Assembly (NCBI GenBank): GCA_025403435.1
Contig: CM046353.1
Span: forward strand, 23,928,714 to 23,992,713
Length of the DNA: 64,000 nt
Reading direction: 5' to 3'
DNA from: Artocarpus heterophyllus
Lineage: Eukaryota; Streptophyta; Magnoliopsida; Rosales; Moraceae
The position numbers were made by a program, and so were the translations under genes. The notes under the pieces were generated by a model that was not told where the DNA came from, did no database searches, and saw only the letters and a program-made list of their open reading frames with translations. The first letter of the stretch is position 1; the number at the start of each line of letters is the position of its first letter. Below are positions 35,722-46,800 of the stretch, one piece after another.

Positions 35722-35852
35722 TGTCGGCCTGCCGAACGCCCTGCTTCGGCCGGCCGAACTGTGCAGTTTGGCCTGCTAGAAATCAAATCTGGTCGGCCGG
35801 ACATTTTTCAAGTTCGGCCTACCGAACGGATGAGTCCGGCCTGCCGAACTGG
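35722..35852. repeat. GC-rich palindrome cluster in gypsy LTR
   Basis: Units such as GTCGGCCTGCCGAAC, TTCGGCCGGCCGAAC, TTCGGCCTACCGAAC and TCCGGCCTGCCGAAC are separated by about 10-20 bp. The same motif family is found in the copia LTRs and leaders. Equivalent clusters are at 42825-42977 and 49333-49482 in the other gypsy LTRs. Confidence 0.85.
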
Positions 35853-36332
35853 AAAAACCCAGAATTTCTAGCCACGGGTTTTGGTTCTCTCAAAACCCAA
35901 ATCTTGATTTTAACCTATTTTTCACAAATCCCAGACATGGAAAACATTCATAGATGATAGAAAAGCATAATAGAACACCTTTGAACTCATTTAAACAAGA
36001 TTTAAACACAAAAATCCCAAAAATCCAAAAATGGGAGAAAATGAGGAAAAATAAAAAATCTTGAATCGAATCCATTTTTCTTCAAACCAAGCTTAGATTC
36101 TAGGTGTTCTAAGTTCCTTTAACTTAAATCAAGGGTTTTCTAAGCTCAAACAAACTTAGATTTCAAAAATGCATGAAAATTGAAAATTTTGAAAAAGTTT
36201 AGAAATTTCAAAACTAACCTCGAATCGAAGCTTCAATCCACATTCTTGGTTGCCAAATCACGTTCTCAAGCTTCCTTCTTGCTAACCCAAAGCTTGGATT
36301 CGAATTTTGATTCAAAAATTTAAGGAAAAATT

Positions 36333-36447
36333 AAGAGAGAAGAGAGAGACCGAGAGGGAGAGAGTGAGAGAGACTCACGGGAAGAGAGAGAGAAGGAGAG
36401 AGAGAGTGGACCAAAGAGAGGGAGAGGAGAGAGAATAAATAGAGAGA
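36333..36447 (-). promoter_or_regulatory. Putative gypsy core promoter with CT-rich tract
   Basis: In the element's sense this is TCTCTATTTATTCTCTC followed by a long CT-rich stretch, about 280 bp into the LTR. That is a plausible TATA box plus pyrimidine-rich initiator region. The same arrangement recurs at 43456-43570 and 49940-50076. The (GA)n tract itself is a microsatellite. Confidence 0.5.
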
Positions 36448-36764
36448 AACAGTGGACGGTTTTACTGTGCGAAAACCAAGTGCTACCCACGGTTTTGTAA
36501 AGCGGAATATTTTCAACATTTTACAAACTATTGTGTTTTAAAACTCAAAACAACATTTTAAAACAATAAGAAATCTTTAGAATTTATTAAATTAATAGTA
36601 CAACCTAAAATTTAAAATTTATCCAAATGATCAAATTAACATTGAAACATTAATTATGGCACACTAATTCATCATTTTATATTACAATAACATTAAATAA
36701 ATTTTGGGGCGTTACAACTCTCCACCCCTAAAAGAAATTTCGCCCTTGAAATTTACAACTCAAT

Positions 36765-38340
36765 TTAGAAACAAAACAAATGCGGATACAACTCCTGCAT
36801 ACTCGACTCTAGTTCCTAAGTGGCTTCATCAACCCCGTGATGCTGCCACACGACCTTTACCAACGGTATCTCACGACGACGCAAACTAATTACTTTTCGA
36901 TCGATGATCTGAATCGGCACCTCCTCGTATATCATATCTTCCCGAACCTGCACGTCGCGAAATGAAACTATCTTACCCTGCTCAGGCGGACACTTCCTAA
37001 GCATCGACACATGGAACACATCGTGAACATGAAAGAGTTCGGGTGGAAGGTTGAGCTAATAAGCAACCACACCAATACGCTGAGTGATCTCGAACGGCCC
37101 AATATACCTCGGTGTAGGCTTTCCACTCACTCCGAACCGTATAGTTCCTTTACGAGGCGATACCTTCAAGAGAACGATATCTCCTACCGCAAACTCTAAG
37201 GGTCTAGGTCTTCTACCTGCATAACTCTTCTGTCGACTCTGAGCTGCCCTCAATCAATCTCGAATGACAGCGACTTTCTCGTTGCTATCACGGATCTCAT
37301 CCGGCCCAAGAATAACCCTGTCTTCCGGCTCTGCCCAACACATCGATGACCGACACAGTCGCCCATACAACGCCACAAACGGTGCCATACCAATACTCAC
37401 CTGATAGCTGTTGTTGTACACGAACTCTGCTAGATGCAAATATTTCTTCCAATTCCCGTCGAAGTCTAACGCATAGGCATGCAATATATCCACGAGAATC
37501 TAAATAACCCACTCAGACTGCCCATCAGTCTGAGGATGAAACGCCGTACTGAAGTTTAAATCTGTACCTAAAGCCTCCTAAAAACTCCTCTAGTACTTAG
37601 CATTAAACCTGGTGTCTTGATCAGAAGTGATGGACAAAGGAACTCCATGCAACCTCACTATGTTCTACAGATACAAATCCCCAAGAATCCTCCTCGAACA
37701 TGTCAACCTGAACGGAATGAAATGCGCCAATTTCGTCAACCTGTCGACTACGACCCAAACTGCATCATGCCGCTGCTCTGTCCTTGGCAAACCTGTGAGA
37801 AAATCCATCGTCACATGCTCCCATTTCCACCCTAGAATAGGAAGCAGCTGAAGCTGCCCTGCAGGCTTCTGATGCACGGCTTTCACCTGAAGACATGTCG
37901 TACACTTGGCCACGTACTCTCGAACATCCTTCTTCATGCCTCTCCACCAGTATTGCCTCTTCAAATCACGATACATCTTTGTGCTCCCCGGATGAATGGC
38001 GAACTCTGACCTATGGGCTTCGTCCAAAACGGCTTTCATCACCTCTGCGATAGCTGGAACTGCAAGACGCTCCCGGAAATACAATGATCCATTTGCATGA
38101 ACTCTCCTTTCTTCAAACCACTCTCCGTTCTGAATCCGCGTCCAAATCCCCTGCAAATGCTGATCTTGCCACTGATTTTGCTTCACCATCTGAACAAGAG
38201 CTGGGGTCGCCACCACATGATATACCAAAACTCGATCATAGTCTTCATGATACCGTAGTCCATACTCGCTCACGGTCGCATCCCTGCTCCAGTCCTCAAG
38301 AGCCAAACAAGCGAGAATCCCTAAAGACTTCCTACTAAGC
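36765..38340 (-). pseudogene. G1 integrase and C-terminal chromodomain-like region
   Basis: Ty3/gypsy integrase with the zinc-binding part ([18 protein letters not shown] ... CTTCLQVK), core motifs [17 protein letters not shown] and HPQTDGQSE, and a GPFEITQRIG-VAY segment. A C-terminal IPLVKVVWQHHGVDEAT-ELE region ends at a TAA at 36765-36767. Visible stops include one inside the integrase core after GDLYL (about 37665), several between 37500 and 37620, and a TAG where G2 has Trp in EATWELE (about 36827). Chromodomain assignment follows from position and resemblance to Tekay-type elements. Confidence 0.88.
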
Positions 38341-39575
38341 GCATCCGTGACCACATTAGCTTTCCCGGGATGATACTGCAACAGAAAATCATAATCCTCC
38401 ATATACTCTATCCATCTCCGCTGCCTTAAATTAAGATCCCTCTGAGAAAACAGATACCTTAAACTCTTATGATCGGAGAAGACCTGAAATGTCGCTCCAT
38501 ACAAATAACACCTCCAAATCTTCAGCGCGTGAATCACTGCCGCGAGCTCCAAATCATGAGTAGGATAATTTCGCTCGTGAGGTCGTAGCTGTCTCGATCC
38601 GTATGCAACCACGCGTCTATGTTGCATCAACACACACCTAAGTCCGCGTCCTGAAGCATATGCTTAAACCTCATACGGCTCGTCCTGAAGTCAACCGGTT
38701 CTTCAATTCCTGAAAAGCAAGCTCACATTCTTTACCCCACTCAAACCTGACATTTTTCTTAATTAATCTCGTCAACGGAGCTACAATCTTCGAAAAATCC
38801 TTTATAAATTTCCTGAATAACCAGCAAGACCCAAGAAGCTGCAAATTTTTGCTACATTCCTTGGTCGTTCCCATTCCACTGTGGCTTCAATCTTGGACGG
38901 ATCCACAGAAATACCATGCTCAGAGATGACATGACCCAAAAATTTGATCTCAGTCAACCAAAACTCGTACTTTTTCCTCTTGGCATACAACTGGTGCTCC
39001 CGCAGAGTCTGAAGCACGATCCAGAGATGCTGCTCATGCTCCTCCCAAGTCTTAGAATACACTAGAATGTCATCGATGAACATGATCACGAACTGATCCA
39101 GATACGGCCTAAATATCTTGTTCATCAAATCCATGAAAGCTACCGGAGGATTTGTCAACCCAAACGACATAACCAGAAACTCAAAATGCCCATACCGGGT
39201 CCTAAAAGCTGTCTTGGGAATATCCTCTTCCTTAATCCTGAGTTGATGGTAACCCGACTGCAAATCAATTTTTGAGAAGTATCGCAAACCTCCCAACTGA
39301 TCAAACAACTCATGGATCCTAGGCAAGGGATACTTATTCTTCACTGTAACACGATTCAGCTGTCGATAATCTACACACAACCTGGGAGTCCCATCATGTT
39401 TCTTAGCAAACAAAACTGGTGCTCCCCACGGAGATGTGCTATTCCGAATATACCCTTTATCAACAAGCTCCTGAAGTTGCTTCCTCAATTCTTTCATTTC
39501 TACCGGCGCCATCTGATTAGGTGCTATAGAAATCAGTGTTGTCCCCGAAAACAACTCAATACCAAACTCGATTTC
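38341..39575 (-). pseudogene. G1 reverse transcriptase and RNase H
   Basis: RT motifs are [42 protein letters not shown] and the catalytic [10 protein letters not shown] (about 39055-39085), followed by [11 protein letters not shown]. RNase H shows [20 protein letters not shown] and [13 protein letters not shown], ending near DALSRKS. A frameshift or deletion near 38640-38700 separates RT from RNase H, and the frame also shifts near 38810-38870. This is typical gypsy order, with RT before RH and integrase downstream. Confidence 0.92.
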
Positions 39576-40184
39576 CTAATACGGTGGTAATCTTGGCAAC
39601 TCGTTGGGGAAGACATCCTCGAACTCATCAACCACCGGAATCGCTACACTTCCTCTCAAAATATAGGGCTCACACTCTAGATTCGCAAGAAAAGCACAAC
39701 AAACCAGATTTCTTCGCCCTCTTAGACACGACTTCATGAGACGCTCACTCATTAACCAATCACCACCACCCTGGTAGGTGATCATCGTCCCCCTATCAGA
39801 CACTAGGGTTACCTTTCTAAGTTGGCAGTCTACAACTGCATTATACCTGGACAACCAATCCATCCCTAGAATTACATCATATGAGCTCATGGGGAGTATA
39901 ATCAAATCACTTTTCAAAATCTCATCCCTAATCTTTATTTTACAAGATTTACATACACAATTCACACACACCCGCCCCAAGGGAGAAGTTATGACTAGGG
40001 GTTTATTAAACTCTTCTATCTCTAATCCCAAGGCATGTACAAAAGAACTCAAAATGAGAGAATGAGAGGCACCTGTATTAAATAAAACATGAGCTAAAGA
40101 TTGAAAAACTAAGATCGTACCATCGACAACCGCGTTACTGGTATGAGAATCTAAACCTCCAGATGCCATTGCATGAACCTGCAC
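39576..40184 (-). pseudogene. G1 aspartic protease region
   Basis: A 202-codon open stretch holding a retropepsin-like domain. The active-site segment reads HVLFNTGASHSLI, followed by the hydrophobic VILGMDWLSRYNAVVDC motif. In gypsy proteases the catalytic motif is normally D-T/S-G, so the N for D change should abolish catalysis. G2 has D at this position but TSTT instead of TGAS. Confidence 0.88.
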
Positions 40185-40439
40185 TGGTGCCTTCCCTTTT
40201 CCTCGACCAACATTGTTGGGCCCTGGATTATTCTGTCGATATTGCTAAGACGGAGACGACTGCACACTAGCTGCACTCGGCGCTCGATACTGAGGGACGC
40301 TACGTTGGGAATGCTACGGCTGCTGCCCTCGTGCCGGATATGAAAACTGCTGAGGAGAGAACTGAGGGTACTGCAACTGCAGATACTGTTGAGGCGGAGG
40401 TACGGTATGAGGCTGAGACTGACGACTGACATCTTCTCC

Positions 40440-41546
40440 GGTCTAAGATCCTAGATGGGCACTCCTGATCGGGCAATTCCTCTTGATGTGTCCTGGCTGC
40501 TGACAAAAATGACAATGGAAGCTGTAGGGATTGCTGCGCCTGCTACCAGACGAACTGCTGCTACCACTGTTCGCGCCACCCTGCTTGTTTTTCTCCGAAG
40601 TTGGACGGCTACTAGTGCTCTTCCTACTGCTCCTCTATGATCCTCCTGAAGCCTTTGCTTGATCTTCACAATACTGCGCATAATCATTCTCCACTGATAT
40701 TGCTGATGACACAAGCTCTCCAAAACTCCTAAGTCGCAGAGCAACCACCTATTTGCTGCGTCCGCTACCAGACGAACTGCTGCTACCACTGTTCGCGCCA
40801 CCCTGCTTGTTTTTCTCTGAAGTTGGACGGCTACTAGTGCTCTTCCTACTGCTCCTCTGTGATCTTCCTAAAGCCTTTGCTCGATCTTCACAATACTGTG
40901 CATAATCATTTTCCACTGATATTGCTAATGACACAAACTCTCCAAAACTCCTAAGCCGCAGAGCAACCACCTGTCGCCGAATAGGAGCCTTGAGCCCTTC
41001 TTGAAACTTAATGCACCTCTCGCGTTTTGATGCCACTGCTGATGGAGCAAACCTGGCCAACTCATTAAATCTTGCCTCATACACCCAAACTGACAAATCA
41101 CCCTGCTGCAACCTGTAGAACTCAGCTGCCTTCTAATCTCTATACCCCTGCGAAAAATACCTGTCATACAACAGCTCCTCGAATCTGTCCCAACTGATAT
41201 CACCACTGCATTCCAAAAGCTTAGCTTGTTTCCACCAAGTATTAGCACCACCCTCAAGCTTATATACAGCAAATTCTACATGGTACTCATTTGGCACACC
41301 AAGGGTATCCAAATGCTTCACGATCGAGTCTTGCCAATATTCTGCCAACTGCGGATCCCCACTACTATCAAAAGTCGAAATAGACGCACGCCGAAATTCC
41401 TTAAAATATGCATGCCGACGACCAACATCAGAATTTTTTGGTCTGGCCCTGGCTGCCATCTGCCGGAAAGTCGCAAACATAGACCTCATCATACCCTCAT
41501 CATTTTTGAACTCGACGTCAATTGTCGAACGACGTCTAGGTGTCAT
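40440..41546 (-). pseudogene. G1 gag with zinc knuckle
   Basis: The ATG at 41546 (MTPRRRSTIDVEF) starts a retrotransposon gag domain with GANTWWKQAKLL, FEELLYDRYF, FYRLQQGDLSVWVYEARFNE and LAISVENDYAQYCED. A CCHC knuckle, CHFCQQPGHIKRNC, lies at about 40475-40516. Lesions are a TAG near 41133 and a 222-bp tandem duplication (40530-40973) that repeats the Ser/Lys-rich linker and puts the duplicated copy out of frame. The G1 primer site is about 90 bp upstream. Confidence 0.9.
40530..40973 (-). repeat. 222-bp tandem duplication in G1 gag
   Basis: GCTACCAGACGAACTGCTGC occurs at 40542 and 40764, and the two units stay alignable to GCAACCACCT at 40741 and 40963. They differ at several bases (for example TCTATGATCC versus TCTGTGATCT). 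G2 gag has a single copy, so the duplication is private to G1. Confidence 0.9.
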
Positions 41547-41636
41547 TCTCTCACTTCTAAAAACAAAATTTGGACTGTCAGAGGTATTTCATTGTCATAC
41601 CTATGTGTGCACAATTCCCAAGGTTCATAACCTTGA

Positions 41637-41648
41637 GCTCTGATACCA
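41637..41648 (-). promoter_or_regulatory. Primer-binding site of gypsy G1
   Basis: GCTCTGATACCA on + reads TGGTATCAGAGC in the element's sense, three bases from the LTR end. Gypsy and copia families here share the same initiator tRNA-Met primer. Confidence 0.92.
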
Positions 41649-41651
41649 TTC

Positions 41652-43842
41652 TGTCACTCCCCGGAGTACGGGAGGTGACGTGGTAGATTATTTAAATTAA
41701 TTAAAAAGAGGAATTTAATTAAAATCAAGAATTTTAGGGGTTAAGTTAAATAAGAAAAATGTGGAAGTTTCAAAACTACATTTTTGCAAAAGACTTCATA
41801 AACATTAAGCAGGTGAAGTCATTAAGCGAATAATAAATAATAAAAAACTGCGAGTAAGGGTCTCACTGACCTACAACTTATGCACACACATAGTACTGAT
41901 AATATAATAATACAACCACAGTCCAAGCATAAAGAAAGTTAAAAACATTACATGCCTTGATTAAATAATACAAATAATCTACTAGTCCTCCTACTGCTCT
42001 TGAGTTCTGTCCGTTGAGTCCTCTCTAAATCTAAACGAGAATCCACCTAGAGGGGGGGGGGGGAATTTTAAAAAAAAGAAACAAACAAAATGTGAGTGAA
42101 AGGCTCAGTAGGACTATATTTTAATAAATCATTTAATTTAAAGGAAAGTCTCATAATTCAGGGAATTATTTAAAAGAAACCTTGAATAAATAAATTTAAT
42201 AAAACCTTTCTTACCCAAAACAGTTTATTCGGTCGACCAAAAATACATTAATTTCTTTTCCTAGGCAAACCACATGAATATCACCACCGTAGTGGCCCAG
42301 TTGGGTTTCGGGACCTGCCCCCAAGGTTGATCACTACACGACCCGATCTCTGATATGGCATCATGCCCTTATCTTCATTTCTATTATCATACAAAGTCCA
42401 TTTACCAGATATTCTCATTAACATTCATTATGAAGTTCATCTCAGTTCATGGTTTACAAAAATACAACCGATAAATTCCATTTTCAATCAACCGTTGAAA
42501 ACATTTTTACAAAAACCCTTTTCAAAGCCAAATCATTTTGAAACTGGGTTATCAAAGCTAGGGTAGAAGTCCTACCTCGATACTAGTGCTGGTGCCCCAC
42601 ACCATAATCCCAGTCCGCTATACGTTAGCTCCGTGAAACCATAAACGATCCTAGATACACACTAAGTCGATCAATATCTAGTTTGAGACATTCTATATTA
42701 CTAAACCATTTCATGATGTCCTAGTGTGTCATTTGTATCTTTAAAATCATTTTACAAGGTTAGAATTTCAATCGGGGTTCAAAACAGTGAAAACGAGTGA
42801 AAAATCACAAAATTTTCCCATGCCCTGCCAGCTTGCCGGACGCCTTGCTTCGGCCGGCCAAACTATGCAGTTCGGCCTGCCGAAAATCAAGTCTGGTAGG
42901 CTGGACACTTTCTAGGTTCGGCCTGCCGAACGGATGAGTCCAGTCTGCCGATCCTTTAAATTCGGCCTACCGAACTAGAAAAACCCAGAATTTCTAGTCA
43001 CGGGTTTTGGTTCTCCCAAAACCTAAATCTTGATTTTAACCTGTTTTTCTCAAATCCTAGACATGGAAAACATTCATAGATGATAGAAAAGCATAATAGA
43101 ACACCTTTGAACTCATTTAAACAAGATTTAAACACAAAAATCCCAAAAATCCAAAACTGGGAGAAAATGAGGAAAAATGAAAAATCTTTAATCGAATCCA
43201 TTTTTCCTCAAACCAAGCTTAGATTCTAGGTGTTCTAAGTTCCTTTAACTCAAATCAAGGGTTTTCTAATCTCAAACAAACTTAGATTTTAAAAATGCAC
43301 GAAAATTGAAAATTTTGAAAAAGTTTAGAAATTTCAAAACTAACCTCGAATCGAAGCTTCAATCTACGTTCTCGGTTGCCAAATCACGTTCCCGAGCTTC
43401 CTTCTTGCTAATCCGAAGCTTAGATTCAAATTTTGAATAAAAAATTTAAGGAAAAATTGAGAGAGAAGAGAGAGACCGAGAGGGAGAGAGTGAGAGAGAC
43501 TCACGGGAAGAGAGAGAGAAGGAGAGAGAGAGTGAACCAAAGAGAGGGAGAGGAGAGAGAATAAATAGAGAGAAACGGTGGGCGGTTTTATTGTGCAAAA
43601 ACCAAGTGCCACCTATGGTTTTGAAAAGCGGAATATTTTCAACATTTTACAAATTGTTGTGTTTTAAAACTCAAAACAACATTTTAAAACAATAAGAAAT
43701 ACTTAGAATTTATTAAATTAACAATACAACCTAAAAGTTAAAATTTATCCAAATGATCAAATTAACGTTGAAACATTAATTATGGTACACTAATTCATCA
43801 TTTTATATTACAATAACATTAAATAAATTTCAGGGTATTACA
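41652..43842 (-). repeat. 5' LTR of gypsy G1
   Basis: TGTCACTCCCCGG to GGGTATTACA, 2,191 bp, uninterrupted. It includes a G-run (about 42051-42063), a GC-rich palindrome cluster (42825-42977), a GA microsatellite (43456-43560) and a reversed TATA box (about 43557-43570). It differs from the split 3' LTR by a few percent by eye, so G1 is older than copia F. Confidence 0.93.
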
Positions 43843-46800
43843 CCACAATGTCTGAATTATCCAAAGTAACTATTCATGTAATTGCAATCATGCACATTCT
43901 GAGTTATTAGGTGCAAAACCCACGATTTAAAGATAAGGTAAAGAACGCGAATTATGAATGAGGAGATAATGGTTCTGAGGTGAACCTCGCTCAATGGCTA
44001 TGCATAAGAAGACTCCCATAAAAGGAGAAACATAGGACCGAGTAAGCCTTCAGTCTTGCTCTATTACAAGACTTTACCTTGTTTCTTGCTTAGGTTGCAT
44101 ATTAAGAGCATGTAAGAGAGTTCCAGAATATAGTCCCATAAATTTAATCAAAAGTTCCACACGCGTAGACCACCAAACCACACTAAATCCTTGTGTTTTC
44201 TCTTCTTTTTTTTATCTTAATTTTATTTGTTTGTGATTGTTTGATATTTTTCAATCGGAATCTTAATCTAAAAATTCAGATCGTTTCAGGTGGATGAATT
44301 TTGACGTCAACAATCATTTAAAAAAATTTGACGTCATAATTGTTGTTGTTGTAGAGAACGCCTTTATTCTCCAACGATGATAAAGTATGTGTTTTGAGCC
44401 ATTACATCTCCGTCAAATGGTTTGTAGAGAATGATCTCATGTTTAAAAAAAAAAAAAACCGATAATGCTTAACTTTCACAAAAATAAATATTTGGTTTCC
44501 AACCGTTTTTTTATTGAACCGACCTTTTAACTTTTCATTCAAATTGCCGAGGAAACATTTTAACAATTACATATTAAAAACAGTGATGTGATGTACCGTT
44601 GACCACCTCAATAAGGATATTTTAGTAAAATTACTATTGTTTTAAGAAATTAAAATAAAAACATAAAATATAAAATAAAACTAAATAATATTGATATACT
44701 ATCAGCAAAAAAAAAAAAAGGAAGAAAAACATCTTCTACAGACCATTCTCAACCATAATTACCAACCATTCTCCTCGATCAGCCCATCACCACCATTTTT
44801 ACCGGCTGAAGGATTCTCACGACCTAATATGCCAGAAAAGAGTCTTAAACCTGATCTTATAACACTAATTTGGAGTTGGGTAGAATTGTGATGTAAATGC
44901 AGAATCCCTAATTAACCCTGATTAATTGATGACAAGACTTCAATTCCCCGATTACCTAGGCGGTGAGATAAATTTCTTCACACAAATAAAAGAAAAAGAA
45001 AAATTCGAACTAAAAAATTCCTTCAAAAACCACAAATTTGCCACCAAAGCCATCACCACCATTCTTTTCACTTTCCTCAGCCACCAAAAAGAAAGAAAGA
45101 AAGAAAAAAAAAAAAAATCGAACCTTGAAAAAGATTGAACCCATATAGCGACCCTCCCCCACCCGTCGCGACTCCCTTCTTCCCCTACCATTCGACTACG
45201 CTCGACGGCAGTTGGAGGCCGTCGATGCATATCTTGACGGCGATCGATGGCGATTGGAGGCCGTCGACCCAGATCTTGGCCATCGGATGGAGATCCTCCA
45301 GGAAGAAGTCGTCGTTGGCCATGCAGGCGAAGTTGCAGACGCCGTAGTCATGGTGGGAGGGAGAGGCTTGAGTATTTTCTCAGTTAGAGTGCTTTTTTTC
45401 TTATTCTTTTTTTTTTTTTTGGTTCAACCTTCGGCGAATCCGGTTTTTAATCTGAGAAAAGTTTTGTTTTGTTTTGTTTTTGTTTTTTTTTTACGAGTCA
45501 CTTGGACGATGAAGAAGTAAATCAGTGGTGTGACGATGATTTGGGGCTCGAGAAAAATCTGTGAAAGAAGAAGAAGAAGATACGATTTTATTTGTTTTTT
45601 TAGATTTTTTAATTTAATTTGTTTTTAATTATATAATTAATTTTTTAATTTATCAATTATTTTAAAAATAATTTAGTAATTTTAATTAAAAAATGATATC
45701 GGTTGGTGGCTAATTTCATACTAGACACCTTCCATGGTCGAAGTCTACAATCCCCATCTTAGGCATTAATGGCCTTGCTTCGTGGACTCAAATCATGCTT
45801 CGGGAACTATCATGAATCGTGATTTAGTAGGCCACAAGTAGTCTAATAAGCTTATTTATTTTCGTTTGATTCGACTTTAAGTCCTGCTTGAGGGGTTTTA
45901 AAGTTAACTGAATCAAAATAAATAGGTCATGAAGGAAAACAACCCCAAAAGCCTTCCTTTTCGCCTTTGGAAATGACCCAAAAACTCTATCTTTGCCTTA
46001 GCCCAGCCTAAGGAATCAAAATCCAAGTCCAGAAATCATTTTCGTAACAAAAATGTCGAGGAAAGCCCAAGGACGGAGCACCCAGCACGTGCCTCTAGAG
46101 GGGCTCCATCTGCGGCAAGATAACCTTTACCCGAGTCAAAAGTTTGCTAGCGAAGGCATTGTGCACACCTCTATCACCAATTCCTGTCCGAAATTTTGGA
46201 AGAGCACTCATAGTGCATCAAAAATTTGAAACTTGGCGAAAATAGAGAGACCTAGCACTAAAGGGGGAAGCATGCTTGTCAGCCTTAGTCAAACCCCTTG
46301 TGAGCATCAAGCCTCAAAGAGCTCTAGAGTAGCCATAAATGTATGCCGTTTTTGGCTAACCCAAAAATCGACTTTCGAAAGCACTTGGCGCCACTTGCTT
46401 TGGAGGGAAATGGAGCTAGCATGTAATGTTGGAGCACTAAGAGACCAGCTCCAAATCAAGTCACCCACCTCCACCATAAATAGCCTTCATCTTCTTCATT
46501 CAAGAAGCCATTATCAGAGAGACTTAGACCCATAAATTCTTCATCATTTCACTCTCCAAACTCCAAAAAATCACCATTTTTTCTTTCCAAGTTTTTGCTC
46601 TTTGGACAGAAAATTTCCAAAAAACTCGTCGCCTCTATTGTCAGAGATCGAGTCCCTCCTTCGACCCCTCTTCATCCTTTTCAAATCTTGCAAAATTATT
46701 ATCGAAATAATTAAGTTTTGCTAAACCACCACCCCTTAGGAGCTTTTTGGGTTTCAAGCTTCATCCTTTGATGGTCGAAACCCGACAACGGAGGCAAATT

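Larger units (their letters stand above)
34757..36716 (-). repeat. G1 3' LTR, right fragment
   Basis: Opens with the second AGGGT (34757-34761), then continues the LTR to GTTACA at 36716. It contains a G-run at about 34953-34962, a cluster of the GC-rich palindrome at 35722-35852, and a GA-rich microsatellite (36333-36433) next to a reversed TATA box. The gypsy polypurine tract lies just inside, at 36717-36735 (CTTTTAGGGGTGGAGAGT in the element's sense). Confidence 0.92.
14377..43842 (-). mobile_element. Gypsy element G1 (Tekay/Del-like), interrupted by copia cluster
   Basis: Minus-strand Ty3/gypsy element. The 3' LTR is on the left in two pieces (14377-14586 and 34762-36716), the internal region is 36717-41651, and the 5' LTR is 41652-43842. 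The exact CCACA duplication flanks it. The 20.2-kb gap in its 3' LTR is copia E with its own AGGGT duplication. The polyprotein order gag-PR-RT-RH-IN-chromodomain is gypsy, not copia. A C-terminal LRRREIPLVKVVW segment followed by EAT-ELE is typical of Tekay-type chromoviruses. Several nonsense codons and frameshifts make it inactive. Confidence 0.94.

Noticed and set aside
35722..35852. Spaced short repeats resembling a CRISPR array
   Set aside because: Units are degenerate 12-14 bp palindromes with irregular short spacers, inside eukaryotic retrotransposon LTRs. No cas genes.
37617..37851. Plus-strand frames across gypsy G1 pol (also 38084-38338, 39312-39739, 41226-41630)
   Set aside because: They are opposite to clear RT, RNase H, integrase and gag motifs on the minus strand. 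Shadow frames.
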